This document shows, piece after piece, positions 15,945 through 24,912 of a stretch of 64,000 bases of DNA. The translations under genes and the position numbers were made by a program. Source of the stretch: Bacillota bacterium (GTDB taxonomy: Bacteria > Bacillota > Clostridia > Oscillospirales > Acutalibacteraceae); contig JAEWYE010000015.1 in NCBI GenBank assembly GCA_023458755.1, positions 1 to 64,000 of the forward strand, written 5' to 3'. Every line of letters starts with the position of its first letter. The first letter of the stretch is position 1. The notes under the pieces were generated by a model. The model did not search any database and had not been told where the DNA came from. It was given only the letters and a program-made list of their open reading frames with translations.

Positions 15945-16868
15945 ATGAGTAAAGAACTAGAAGACGATATTTCCGTAGAAACCTCCTTATCCCCTCAGGA
16001 AATTCTTGAAAAGCCGGAATCCCAGTGGAAGGCAATGTGGGACAGCCTCAAGCTCAATAAGGCTGCTATGATCAGTTTGGCTTTTATTATTCTCTTGGCA
16101 TTAATCGCGATTTTTACCGCGATTTTTCCGCAGATACTGCCGCATGATCCGTATGATCAGGATATGACAAAATCCTTTATTGCTCCGAATGCGCAATATT
16201 GGTTCGGCACCGACCAGCTTGGCCGTGATATTTTCAGCCGTATAATGGTTGGCACACGTATCAGCTTGACGGTTGGCCTTTTGGCGGTTGCCATCTCGCT
16301 GTCAATCGGTGTCTGCGTAGGTTCTCTTGCGGGATATTTGGGCGGTAAATTTGACGCCTTTATCATGCGTGTTATGGATATTATGCTTTCCGTTCCGTCT
16401 ATATTGCTTGCAATTGCTTTTATGGCCGCTTTGGGACAAGGCATCGACAAGGCAATCATTGCAATCAGTTTGGTTTCTATACCGGAATACGCCCGTATTG
16501 TACGCGGCGAAATCCTTTCTGTAAAAGAAAACGATTATGTGCAGGCCGCGAAAGTGGTCGGCAACCGTGACGGACGTATCATTTTCCGCCACATCCTTCC
16601 AAACGTGCTGTCCTCCATTATTGTGCGTGCCACACTCGGCATTTCCTCCGCAATTCTGGATGCTGCCGCCCTTGGATTCCTTGGCTTGGGCGTACAGCCG
16701 CCGGCTGCCGAATGGGGCGACATGCTGGGCCGCGCCCGCGGATTTATTTTCCAGTCCCCGTATACGCTCATCTTCCCCGGTCTTGCCATCACCTTCACCG
16801 TGCTCGCGTTCAATCTGCTGGGCGATGGTCTGCGCGATGCCCTTGACCCGAAATCCAGACAGAATTGA
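15945..16868 (+). CDS. oppC: Oligopeptide ABC transporter permease, OppC type
   Basis: A 307-residue permease with an extended cytoplasmic N-terminus (about 45 residues), the OppC_N hydrophobic segment and family markers PHDPYDQDMTKSF...FGTDQLGRDIFSR, then the EAA loop (NDYVQAAKVVGNRDGRIIFRH). It lies 5 bp after oppB and forms the second half of the translocation pore. Confidence 0.93.
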   Translation: MSKELEDDISVETSLSPQEILEKPESQWKAMWDSLKLNKAAMISLAFIILLALIAIFTAIFPQILPHDPYDQDMTKSFIAPNAQYWFGTDQLGRDIFSRIMVGTRISLTVGLLAVAISLSIGVCVGSLAGYLGGKFDAFIMRVMDIMLSVPSILLAIAFMAALGQGIDKAIIAISLVSIPEYARIVRGEILSVKENDYVQAAKVVGNRDGRIIFRHILPNVLSSIIVRATLGISSAILDAAALGFLGLGVQPPAAEWGDMLGRARGFIFQSPYTLIFPGLAITFTVLAFNLLGDGLRDALDPKSRQN

Positions 16869-16879
16869 GGCTGTAAACT

Positions 16880-17854
16880 ATGTTGATAGAAGTTAAAGAT
16901 CTTGTAACAGAATTTAAAACCAAACATGGTACAGTCAATGCCGTTAACGGCGTGAGTTTCCATGTGAACGAAGGCGAAATTCTTGCTGTTGTTGGTGAGT
17001 CCGGATCCGGAAAAAGCGTTACCTCGCTCTCCATTATGGGCTTGCTGCAGGGCAACGGCAGAGTATCGCATGGTGAAATTCTCTATAAAGGAGAAGACCT
17101 GCTGAAAAAATCCGAAGCGGAAATGCAGGCAATTCGCGGCGATAAGATCAGCATGATCTTTCAGGAACCCATGACCAGTCTGAATCCGGTTTACCGTGTG
17201 AAGGATCAGATCATGGAAAGCATTATGCAGCACAGCAAAATGAGTAAAAAAGAAGCTTTGGAGCGCACCATTGAAATGCTGCGCATCGTAGGCATTCCTT
17301 CTCCGGAAGAGCGTGCCGAAAACTATCCGCATCAAATGAGCGGCGGTATGCGTCAGCGTGTCATGATTGCTATGGCTCTTGCCTGTGACCCGGAGCTGCT
17401 GATAGCAGACGAGCCGACCACTGCGCTGGATGTAACCATTCAGGCACAAATCCTCGAACTGCTTTATAAATTACGTGAAAAATTCAAGATGTCTGTTATG
17501 CTCATTACACATGATTTGGGCGTTGTGGCAGAAGCCGCTGACCGCGTTGTTGTTATGTACTGCGGGCAGATTGTGGAAAGCGCGGAAGTAAATTCCCTGT
17601 TTGCACAGCCGATGCACCCCTATACGCTTGGCTTGCTCAAATCCATTCCGCGTTTGGATGATGAAAGCAATGAGCCATTGTACATGATTGAAGGCATGGT
17701 TCCGAATCCGCTGCACATGCCGCAGGGATGCCCGTTCAGTGACCGCTGTGACCGCTGCATGGATATCTGTAAAAATAAGAAGCCTGAACTGCGTCAGGTC
17801 GGAGATCATTTGGTTCGCTGCTTTTTATATGAGAACAAGGAGGCGGCAAAATGA
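16880..17854 (+). CDS. oppD: Oligopeptide ABC transporter ATP-binding protein, OppD type
   Basis: A 324-residue ATPase: Walker A GESGSGKSV, signature MSGGMRQRV, Walker B LLIADEPTTALDVT. The C-terminal oligo/dipeptide extension carries clustered cysteines (CPFSDRCDRCMDICKNKKPE) that in this family bind an iron-sulfur cluster or metal. It overlaps oppF by 4 bp (ATGA), so the two ATPases are made together. Confidence 0.93.
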   Translation: MLIEVKDLVTEFKTKHGTVNAVNGVSFHVNEGEILAVVGESGSGKSVTSLSIMGLLQGNGRVSHGEILYKGEDLLKKSEAEMQAIRGDKISMIFQEPMTSLNPVYRVKDQIMESIMQHSKMSKKEALERTIEMLRIVGIPSPEERAENYPHQMSGGMRQRVMIAMALACDPELLIADEPTTALDVTIQAQILELLYKLREKFKMSVMLITHDLGVVAEAADRVVVMYCGQIVESAEVNSLFAQPMHPYTLGLLKSIPRLDDESNEPLYMIEGMVPNPLHMPQGCPFSDRCDRCMDICKNKKPELRQVGDHLVRCFLYENKEAAK

Positions 17855-18828
17855 ACGACGAAATTTTAATTGATATACAGCATCTGTATAAATATTTTAC
17901 CGTAGACACCAATTTCTTCGGAAAACCCACCTCTATCCTAAAAGCGGTTGACGATGTCTCATTTCAGATTAAAAAAGGCGAATGCTTTGGCCTTGTCGGT
18001 GAATCCGGCTGCGGAAAAAGCACCATCGGCAAGATGCTGGTGGATTTGTACACCCCAACAAAAGGCAAGATTATCTTTAACGGTACCGATTTGACTGCCC
18101 TTCCCAAAAAGGAACGCCGAAAATACTGCAAAGACATTCAGCTTATCTTCCAAGACCCGTATGCTTCACTGAACCCCCGTATGACGGTCGGTGATATCAT
18201 TGCCGAACCGATTCTCATCAACAATCTTCGCCCGAAAAACGAGATTGAGGAACGGGTAAGCTATCTGCTGAACTGTGTTGGACTTGCCAGCAACTACCGC
18301 AACCGTTATCCGCATGAGTTTTCCGGCGGTCAGCGCCAGCGTATCGGTATTGCCCGCGCTTTGGCAGCTGAACCGAAGCTGATTGTCTGCGACGAACCGG
18401 TTTCCGCGCTGGATGTTTCCATTCAGGCGCAGGTGCTGAATCTTTTGTCCGATTTGAAGGATGAATTTGATTTAACCTACCTTTTCATCGCGCACGGACT
18501 GAACGTTGTAAAGCATATCAGTGACCGCGTAGGCGTTATGTACTTAGGCAAACTGATGGAAGTCGCGCAGAAGAATGAGCTGTACCACAACCCGCTCAAT
18601 CCATACACACAGGCTTTGCTTTCCGCGATTCCCTCCATCGATCCGACCAAGCGCAACAAGCGCATCATGCTGGAAGGCGATGTACCGAGCCCAATCGATC
18701 CGCCGGAAGGCTGCCGTTTCTGCTCACGCTGCTTTGCAAGTGTTGAGGGATGCGAACAGTATAACTGCCAGCTGATTGAGGCTGCGGACAATCACTTTGT
18801 TGCCTGCAAGCTGTTTGAGAAGAAATAA
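17851..18828 (+). CDS. oppF: Oligopeptide ABC transporter ATP-binding protein, OppF type
   Basis: A 325-residue ATPase with Walker A GESGCGKST, signature FSGGQRQRI, Walker B LIVCDEPVSALDVS and the C-terminal Cys-rich extension (CRFCSRCFASVEGCEQYNC). It completes the OppABCDF importer and heterodimerises with OppD. Confidence 0.93.
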   Translation: MNDEILIDIQHLYKYFTVDTNFFGKPTSILKAVDDVSFQIKKGECFGLVGESGCGKSTIGKMLVDLYTPTKGKIIFNGTDLTALPKKERRKYCKDIQLIFQDPYASLNPRMTVGDIIAEPILINNLRPKNEIEERVSYLLNCVGLASNYRNRYPHEFSGGQRQRIGIARALAAEPKLIVCDEPVSALDVSIQAQVLNLLSDLKDEFDLTYLFIAHGLNVVKHISDRVGVMYLGKLMEVAQKNELYHNPLNPYTQALLSAIPSIDPTKRNKRIMLEGDVPSPIDPPEGCRFCSRCFASVEGCEQYNCQLIEAADNHFVACKLFEKK

Positions 18829-18868
18829 CCAAATCAACGATAAAAACAGGGGAAAACCCTTGTAAAAT

Positions 18869-18928
18869 GCCTGCTGTCGGTCTGTGAAGGGAAATGTAAT
18901 TCCGCACAGTACGGCCTGCAGGCTTTTT
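18869..18928 (+). terminator. Imperfect hairpin with T-run after oppF
   Basis: Outer arms GCCTGC (18869-18874) and GCAGGC (18918-18923), inner CTGTG/CACAG, followed by TTTTT. It may end most opp transcripts before the M24 peptidase gene. Confidence 0.45.
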
Positions 18929-18951
18929 CATAAAGAAAGAAGTATGCTGCA

Positions 18952-20031
18952 ATGAATCAGGAAAGAGTGAAACGAGTACTCGACAACATGAACGCACGGG
19001 GGCTTTCACAAATTGTGATTTGTGACCCGAACGCAATTTTTTATCTCACCGGTCGTTTTATCAATCCGGGAGAACGCCTTTTGGCACTGTATCTGAATCA
19101 AACAGGAAACCATAAGATTCTGATTAACCGTCTTTTTACCGTTCCCGAAGATTTGGGTGTGGAGAAGCTTTGGTTTTCCGATACCGACAACAGCATGGCG
19201 CTCCTGAACGGCTGTATTGACCGCAATACGGCGCTCGGCATTGATAAAAATCTTCCCGCACGCTTTTTGCTGCCGCTTATGGATCGGAACGCTGCCGTAA
19301 AATATGTGGAAGCATCCTCCTGCGTAGACCGTGTGCGTTCCCGTAAAGATGCCGAAGAACAGAAAAAGATGCGTGACGTTTCCAAAATCAATGATTTGGC
19401 TATGGCGGAGTTCATTAAGCATGTCCGTTCCGGTATCACGGAGCGTGAGCTGGCTTCTATTATGGAGGAAATCTACCGCAGCCTCGGCGCCGACGGCGGA
19501 TATTCCTTCGAACCGCTTGTTGCGTTCGGCAAAAATGCGGCTATCGGTCATCATGAGCCGGATGATACCGTCCTTTGCGAAGGGGATTGTGTCCTGATTG
19601 ATGTCGGGTGTAAAAAAGACGGATACTGTTCCGATATGACCCGCACCTTCTTTTTCCGCAGTGTCAAGCCGGAACATCAAATGATATACGATATCGTGCG
19701 CAAGGCAAATGAAACGGCTGAGGCAATGATTCATCCCGGTGTTCGGTTCTGCGACATTGACGCGGCGGGCCGCAGGGTGATTGAAGAAGCCGGTCACGGA
19801 AAAGAATTCACCCACCGAATCGGGCATTCCATCGGAATTGAAGTCCATGAAATCGGCGATGTATCCAGCACGAACACGGACGAAGTACAACCGGGTATGA
19901 CTTTTTCGGTTGAACCTGGAATTTATGTGGACGGTGAAGTCGGCGTTCGTATTGAAGATTTGGTATTGGTTACTGAAACCGGATGCGAAGTGCTGAATCA
20001 TTATTCAAAAGAATTGGTTGTCTTAAAATAA
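18952..20031 (+). CDS. M24B family metallopeptidase (Xaa-Pro aminopeptidase/dipeptidase)
   Basis: A 359-residue pita-bread metallopeptidase. The creatinase-like N-terminal domain covers about 1-125. The catalytic domain has the dinuclear-metal ligands in IDVGCKKDGYCSDMTRT (two Asp), HRIGHSIGIEVHE (His), FSVEPGIY (Glu) and VRIEDLVL (Glu). Such cytoplasmic enzymes cleave Xaa-Pro bonds. Its place right after a peptide importer implies it trims imported proline-containing peptides. The length fits bacterial PepP/PepQ-like proteins of Firmicutes; whether it is an aminopeptidase or a dipeptidase cannot be told. Confidence 0.88.
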   Translation: MNQERVKRVLDNMNARGLSQIVICDPNAIFYLTGRFINPGERLLALYLNQTGNHKILINRLFTVPEDLGVEKLWFSDTDNSMALLNGCIDRNTALGIDKNLPARFLLPLMDRNAAVKYVEASSCVDRVRSRKDAEEQKKMRDVSKINDLAMAEFIKHVRSGITERELASIMEEIYRSLGADGGYSFEPLVAFGKNAAIGHHEPDDTVLCEGDCVLIDVGCKKDGYCSDMTRTFFFRSVKPEHQMIYDIVRKANETAEAMIHPGVRFCDIDAAGRRVIEEAGHGKEFTHRIGHSIGIEVHEIGDVSSTNTDEVQPGMTFSVEPGIYVDGEVGVRIEDLVLVTETGCEVLNHYSKELVVLK

Positions 20032-20041
20032 TCGCATGGTT

Positions 20042-20075
20042 AAATCCCGCAGGGTGAATACCTTGTGGGATTTTT
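20042..20075 (+). terminator. Terminator after the M24 peptidase gene
   Basis: AAATCCCGCAGGG and CCTTGTGGGATTT pair around TGAATA, followed by a T-run (TTTTT). Confidence 0.75.
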
Positions 20076-20120
20076 ACATAACGAAATTGTTATACAATTA
20101 TCCATAACTTGAGAGGCTTT

Positions 20121-21074
20121 ATGAGAAAGAATAAACAGACAGTGGGACATTTGTTCGCGCTGTTTTCCTGTACCGTTTGGGGTACGACTTTCATTTCTAC
20201 GAAAATCCTATTAAAAGACTTTTCTCCGATTGAGATCATGATTCTGCGCTTCTTGCTTGCAACACTGGCACTCTGTCTGATTTATCCGCACCGGATGAAA
20301 GTGACAGATAAAACGCATAACCTGTATTTTGCCGGTGCCGGTTTGTGTGGAGTAACGCTCTACTTTCTGCTTGAAAATATCGCGCTGACCTATACACTGG
20401 CCGCGAATGTCGGCGTTATCGTTTCGGTTGCACCGTTTTTTACGGCGATACTGGCACATTTCTTTTTGGACGGCGAAAGATTAAAACCCCAGTTTTTTAT
20501 TGGATTTCTTGTTGCAATCACCGGCATTTTTCTCATCAGCTTTCACGGTGATACCGTACTCAAGCTAAATCCGCTGGGTGACGTCCTTACCGTACTTGCC
20601 GCCGGTGTATGGGCGGTATATTCCGTACTGATTAAAAAAATCAGCCGTTTTTCGTACAATACGATACAATCCACACGCAGAATCTTTTGTTACGGCCTTT
20701 TGTTCATTATCCCGGCTCTTTTCCTTTTTCGTTCAGATTGGAATATACAGGATATCCGTCATCTTACCGGCGGGACGAATGCCTTTAACATTTTGTATTT
20801 AGGCTTAGGAGCTTCTGCTATTTGTTTTGTGACATGGAATATGGCGGTGAAAATCGTGGGAGCCGTGAAAACAAGCGCTTATATTTATTTAAGCCCTGTG
20901 ATTACCATTCTTACATCCGTTCTGGTGCTGCGGGAACCGATCACATGGGTTACATTGCTGGGAGCTTTTCTCGCTATGGCGGGATTGTTTATTTCGGAAC
21001 GCAAAACGCAAAAGAAGCCGCGTATCCAAAACACAGATGAAAAACTTGTGAGGCAGGAATCAACGGAAATATAA
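20121..21074 (+). CDS. EamA/DMT-superfamily transporter
   Basis: A 317-residue protein with ten hydrophobic segments in two EamA repeats. The first contains FSCTVWGTTFISTKILL and IMILRFLLATLAL, and the second ends in YLSPVITILTSVLVLREPITWVTLLGA, the conserved EamA close. ATG 20121 follows GAGAGG; an in-frame TTG at 20109 is less likely. Function is probably metabolite or amino-acid efflux. The substrate is unknown. Confidence 0.85.
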   Translation: MRKNKQTVGHLFALFSCTVWGTTFISTKILLKDFSPIEIMILRFLLATLALCLIYPHRMKVTDKTHNLYFAGAGLCGVTLYFLLENIALTYTLAANVGVIVSVAPFFTAILAHFFLDGERLKPQFFIGFLVAITGIFLISFHGDTVLKLNPLGDVLTVLAAGVWAVYSVLIKKISRFSYNTIQSTRRIFCYGLLFIIPALFLFRSDWNIQDIRHLTGGTNAFNILYLGLGASAICFVTWNMAVKIVGAVKTSAYIYLSPVITILTSVLVLREPITWVTLLGAFLAMAGLFISERKTQKKPRIQNTDEKLVRQESTEI

Positions 21075-21092
21075 CGGGAAAGGGGAAAAGAT

Positions 21093-22349
21093 ATGCTAGG
21101 TTTAAAACGGAATACGGTAATACTCTGCGATTACGATGCAGACTGGCCTCGGTTCGCCGCCGAAACCATTCAAAAGCTGAAAAGTATCTTTAGGGATGCC
21201 GCAGCGGACATTCAGCATGTTGGCAGTACGGCCATAACCGGCATCAAGGCGAAGCCGATTCTCGACATAGCCGTTGCGGTACGAAGTTTTGCGGATGTAG
21301 AGCCGCTGATTCCAAAACTAGCGGAGAACGGATTTGTGCATAGACCGCAGAACGATGACGCTGGGCAGATTTTCTTTTCCTGCGGCGATTTTAAAGCCGA
21401 CATCCGCACCCACCACATTCATGTGGTATTGCAAAACAGCGACGAATGGAACGGGTATGTCCGCTTTCGGGATTTCTTAAACTCCAACCCGCACCGCAGA
21501 AGGGAATACGAAGCCTTAAAGCTTTCTTCCATGCGGCAATTCCCCAATGACCGCTTTGCCTATACAGATTCCAAAGCATCCTTTATTCAACGTGTGATTG
21601 CCGAAGCAGGCGATTACAAAACGCTGGGGCGCGTGGTTACTGTAACAGTTGACCGGCCGCTTGGCAGTACGCATCCCGAACACAGGGATATGGTGTATCC
21701 CGTAAATTACGGGTATGTGAAGGAAATTCCAGCGGAGGATGGGGAAGAGCAGGATGCTTATGTTTTGGGTGTTCATGAACGGGTAGCCGAGTTCACCGGA
21801 CAAATCATCGCTGTTATCAGCCGTACGGATGATGCGGAAAGCAAATGGGTCGTGGCACCGCAGGGAATGGTACTCTATGAGCCGGATATAAAAGCCGCTG
21901 TTGTGTTTACCGAACAATATTTTCACAGCACCTATAAGTGCCTCTACGAAAAGTCCTGCGGAGCTGTTCTGTACACCGTGCAAAACGGAGAACGGCAGTT
22001 TCTTCTGGTTACCAATTCGTCCGGACACATCGGGTTTCCAAAGGGACACGTGGAATACGGCGAAAACGAACGGGAGACCGCCTTAAGGGAGATCTTTGAG
22101 GAAACAGGGCTTCGCGTTTCGCTTCATCCGGATTTTCGGGAAAGTATTATGTACACCATTTATACCGCCGTACAAAAGGAGCAGGTTCTGTTTTTGGCTG
22201 AATTTGCAAGGCAGGATATTAAAATTCCGCTGGATGAAATCAGTTCGTATTTTTTGGTGAGTTACGAGCAGGCGATGAAAACCTTGAATTATTTTCAAGA
22301 TCGTGCAATTCTGCAAAAAGCAGAAGCCGCGCTGAATCTGAAAAAATAA
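21093..22349 (+). CDS. GrpB - inorganic-pyrophosphatase-like - Nudix fusion protein
   Basis: A 418-residue protein with three recognisable parts. Residues about 5-168 are a GrpB domain (nucleotidyltransferase-like fold: DYDADWPRFAAE, IQHVGSTAITGIKAKPILDI, then HIHVV). Residues about 175-285 resemble a family I inorganic pyrophosphatase (GSTHPEHRDMVYPVNYGYVK from 191 and EEQDAYVLG with Asp221). Residues about 290-410 are a Nudix hydrolase with a full Nudix box starting at G318 (GHVEYGE...REIFEETGL). The gene sits 18 bp after the EamA transporter gene. Overall it looks like a nucleotide or phosphoanhydride housekeeping enzyme; substrates unknown. Confidence 0.8.
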   Translation: MLGLKRNTVILCDYDADWPRFAAETIQKLKSIFRDAAADIQHVGSTAITGIKAKPILDIAVAVRSFADVEPLIPKLAENGFVHRPQNDDAGQIFFSCGDFKADIRTHHIHVVLQNSDEWNGYVRFRDFLNSNPHRRREYEALKLSSMRQFPNDRFAYTDSKASFIQRVIAEAGDYKTLGRVVTVTVDRPLGSTHPEHRDMVYPVNYGYVKEIPAEDGEEQDAYVLGVHERVAEFTGQIIAVISRTDDAESKWVVAPQGMVLYEPDIKAAVVFTEQYFHSTYKCLYEKSCGAVLYTVQNGERQFLLVTNSSGHIGFPKGHVEYGENERETALREIFEETGLRVSLHPDFRESIMYTIYTAVQKEQVLFLAEFARQDIKIPLDEISSYFLVSYEQAMKTLNYFQDRAILQKAEAALNLKK

Positions 22350-22376
22350 ACAGGGATTGTGTTCATGGTACAATTC

Positions 22377-23132
22377 TCACAGGGGTTTTGGAACCTGATA
22401 GATATAGCGGTTTCCGCTTTTTCCAATACGCTCCACCGCCTTGACCGCGTGCAGAACATTTAGTGCTGTTCCGGCGGCGTGGGGAGACAATTTCGCTGTT
22501 TTTTGAAAATCTTTTGATGTAAAAGATTGCGGCAGATTTGGCGGCAGGAGTTTTCGGTAATCTTCGGGACTGACGATTTCCACAATATCCAGAAGTGCTG
22601 TTGGAATCCGTTCATAACGGGTGGCCCCCTTTTTACCATCGGCACTCCAGCCGTTTAAAATCCGGTATTCTTCCAACTCTAAAAGCGGAATGCTCAAACG
22701 CAGGTTTGTATGTAACAACAGACTTTTTATTTTGTAAAGCTCTGTGCAAATATCGCAGGGTGCGCCGGTTTTTGGTGACTTGCGCTTTTTAGTAACTTCG
22801 CCAGTCGCTTCATCTATCCAGCACAGCCATTTCGTTTTTGCAATCGGGTACACTACGGTAACCTCGTATTCCGGCAAAAACGCTTCCAGTTTTCGCCGCA
22901 GGACATTAAAGCTTCTTGTTTGAATTTCCGTAATACCGCTGTCGTTTTTGATATCCGCCACAAAACGGCCTACCTTCACTTCATGGTTGGCTTCTGTAGG
23001 CTCATAATATTTTTTCAGTACAGCGTGCAGCCGCTTCTCACCAAGCGTACCGATTGTGTTTCTCTCAGCTTGCCTGCTGTTATAAAATGTATCTTTACAT
23101 AAGTTTTTAAATCTCTCAAAATCATTTATCAT
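22377..23132 (-). CDS. Uncharacterised protein with PD-(D/E)XK-like residues and C-terminal winged helix
   Basis: A 251-residue soluble protein that I do not recognise as a named gene. The N-terminal half shows an ordered set E32 (GTLGEKRLHAVL helix), D60 (VGRFVADI strand) and E69-x-Q71 (ITEIQTRS strand), which fits a restriction-endonuclease-like core with the ExQ variant of ExK. Next comes a CxxC pair (APCDICTEL). The C-terminal 60 residues (TSKDFQKTAKLSPHAAGTAL, RIGKSGNRYIYQ) read like a winged helix. Nuclease or DNA-linked function is inferred only. It stands alone, convergent with the GrpB-Nudix gene. Confidence 0.6.
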   Translation of the reverse strand: MINDFERFKNLCKDTFYNSRQAERNTIGTLGEKRLHAVLKKYYEPTEANHEVKVGRFVADIKNDSGITEIQTRSFNVLRRKLEAFLPEYEVTVVYPIAKTKWLCWIDEATGEVTKKRKSPKTGAPCDICTELYKIKSLLLHTNLRLSIPLLELEEYRILNGWSADGKKGATRYERIPTALLDIVEIVSPEDYRKLLPPNLPQSFTSKDFQKTAKLSPHAAGTALNVLHAVKAVERIGKSGNRYIYQVPKPL

Positions 23133-23319
23133 TCGATTTCACCAACTTATTATGAATATCATTAGTCTATTATACTTATTGTATAATCCATGTGACTTTA
23201 TAACATCAAAAAGTATATGATAGTTATTCGCGTTATCATTATACGATAGAATAATTTGCAAGGCAACTCATGCCCTTTTTCTCTTTTGACTTATGCAAAA
23301 AAGTAAAAGGAAAAACAAA

Positions 23320-23348
23320 TTGCATTTCTTATAGTTTCGTGATAAAAT
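23320..23348 (+). promoter_or_regulatory. Candidate promoter for the MltG-like gene
   Basis: TTGCAT (23320-23325), a 17-base spacer and TAAAAT (23343-23348). The surrounding 290-base gap is otherwise AT-rich with no gene. Confidence 0.45.
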
Positions 23349-23421
23349 TAAAATAGAAATTTACTTATTGGAATATATGAAATTATTTGTCGATTCTTAT
23401 AGATATAGGAGGTAAACAAAA

Positions 23422-24363
23422 TTGACGAAAAAAACAATTCGAATCATTGAAATTGCGCTGGGCGCTGTGCTGGTTCTCTTGATTGTTATTCTGTTTGTTT
23501 TTGTAAAACCGCAGAACCGCAAACCCAGTCCTCCTGCTTCGGCGGTCAGCAGCACGGTGACAAGTATAGAAAGTTCGAGTTCCGAACCGGAATCCTCTGT
23601 GGCAAGTTCTGAGGTGACCAGTTCTAAGGCATCTTCCGTTTCTTCCGCAAGCGCAAGCAGCAAACCGGTTGAAACCGTGACCGTGACCATTCCGGAAGGT
23701 TATACGCTGCAAAAGATCTGCCAAAGGCTTGCGAATAATGGAGTAGGTGATTACAATACGCTGTTTAAAACAGCGACTACCTATAATTTCAGCAGTTACT
23801 CCTGTATCGCGAACGCAAGCAAAAAAAATCGATGCTTTACTCTGGAAGGCTATTTATTCCCGGCTACCTATGAGTTTACCAAAGGCGAAGCGCCCGAAAA
23901 GGTGTTTGGTAAAATGCTGAGCGCCTTTGAGTCAAACACCGCGGTTTATAAAAGTCAGGCAGCAAAAACCGGGCTGACCTTTGACCAGGCAATTGTATTG
24001 GCTTCCGTCATTGAAAAAGAGGCCGGCAACCTAAAGTACGTTTCCAGTGTTTCTTCCGTATTCCATAACCGCTTAAAAGCCGGTATGAAGCTGCAGGCGG
24101 ATTCTACCATTACTTATATGAATAGTTTGAGTCAAGCGCTGCGTGACAAGTATAAATACTATTATAATACTGAACGGTTTGTCGGACTGCCTGCCGGGCC
24201 GATTTGCAATCCGGGCCTGCGCGCGCTGAATGCAGCCGTCAATCCCGCAAAAACAAACTATTTGTATTTTTGTACGGACAAACAAGATCCGCCGCAATAT
24301 TATTTTGCCGCTACATTGGATGAGCATAATAAAAATCTTGTGAAAGCCGGACTTAATCCATAA
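23422..24363 (+). CDS. mltG: MltG/YceG-like endolytic murein transglycosylase
   Basis: A 313-residue protein: cytoplasmic KK-rich start, one membrane helix (about 8-29), a low-complexity Ser/Val/Glu linker (about 35-85), a LysM-like segment (VTIPEGYTLQKICQRLANNG) and the YceG domain with LEGYLFPATYEF, ASVIEKEAG (catalytic Glu), SSVFHNRLKAGMKLQADSTI, GLPAGPICNPG and NPAKTNYLYF. MltG cuts nascent glycan strands at the membrane and sets their length. Start is TTG at 23422 after an AGGAGGT site. The Ser-rich linker is longer than usual; a second mltG elsewhere is possible. Confidence 0.88.
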   Translation: MTKKTIRIIEIALGAVLVLLIVILFVFVKPQNRKPSPPASAVSSTVTSIESSSSEPESSVASSEVTSSKASSVSSASASSKPVETVTVTIPEGYTLQKICQRLANNGVGDYNTLFKTATTYNFSSYSCIANASKKNRCFTLEGYLFPATYEFTKGEAPEKVFGKMLSAFESNTAVYKSQAAKTGLTFDQAIVLASVIEKEAGNLKYVSSVSSVFHNRLKAGMKLQADSTITYMNSLSQALRDKYKYYYNTERFVGLPAGPICNPGLRALNAAVNPAKTNYLYFCTDKQDPPQYYFAATLDEHNKNLVKAGLNP

Positions 24364-24387
24364 ACATATATTTAAAAAATGGCATAG

Positions 24388-24436
24388 AACAGGATGGAAC
24401 CTTTCGAAAGAGAGGGTTCATCCTGTTTGTTTTTTT
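24388..24436 (+). terminator. Terminator after mltG
   Basis: AACAGGATGGAACC and GGTTCATCCTGTT pair with one bulge, followed by TTTGTTTTTTT. Confidence 0.8.
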
Positions 24437-24579
24437 ATGAATACTCCTAACCGTGATTTACAGCATTCTAAAATTGGCACATAAACATATGCAAAAATCA
24501 AATACTATAGGAGCATTCATAGCTTTTGTCCTGATTGAAAATTGAATTGTTATAAATAATTTAGATTGGAGAATACACT

Positions 24580-24741
24580 TTGACAAGAAACAATTCACCG
24601 CAGCAAGATAAGATAGACAGCAAGGAAGAGAGGAATCAGCAAGCGCTGTTTAACAGTATAACGAACTCTCTTTCGGTAGAAAATCAGAACCAAAACCATA
24701 ATACAAAAAAGCAGGCGCTCGGTCCCAATACAAAACGATAA
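24580..24741 (+). CDS. Small hydrophilic protein, 53 residues, ends in ALGPNTKR
   Basis: TTG start at 24580 preceded by TTGGAGAATACAC; it encodes a Gln/Asn/Lys-rich, membrane-free peptide ending QALGPNTKR. It is the first of three closely spaced genes (21 bp to the next). I do not recognise a named family. The composition and the run into another small, charged protein and an HD protein are reminiscent of small clostridial (possibly sporulation-related) proteins, which is only an inference. Confidence 0.5.
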   Translation: MTRNNSPQQDKIDSKEERNQQALFNSITNSLSVENQNQNHNTKKQALGPNTKR

Positions 24742-24762
24742 GAATAGAAAGGAAGCTGAATA

Positions 24763-24912
24763 ATGAGTTCCGATCCGAAAAAGAAAAGTTCCGGAAACAG
24801 CAAAAAAGAAGGTCAAAAGTTTCCATCCAAAACGATAAAGCACGACCCGCAGGCGGAAAGCGCCAGAGCCGTGTTTGGATTGCAGGATGTCAATATGGGA
24901 AATGAAAAATGA
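24763..24912 (+). CDS. Small basic protein, 49 residues (CPC_1213-like)
   Basis: ATG 24763 follows AAAGGAAGCTGAAT. The Lys/Ser-rich peptide contains KHDPQAESARAVFG near its centre, which I recall as the core of a short clostridial family annotated CPC_1213; its function is not known. Its stop overlaps the start of the HD-domain gene (ATGA), so the two are translationally coupled. Confidence 0.55.
   Translation: MSSDPKKKSSGNSKKEGQKFPSKTIKHDPQAESARAVFGLQDVNMGNEK

Noticed and set aside
16535..17449. Minus-strand frame of about 304 codons
   Set aside because: Antisense to oppC/oppD, which carry clear permease and ATPase motifs.
19006..20001. Minus-strand frame of about 331 codons
   Set aside because: Antisense to the M24 metallopeptidase gene with its full metal-ligand set.
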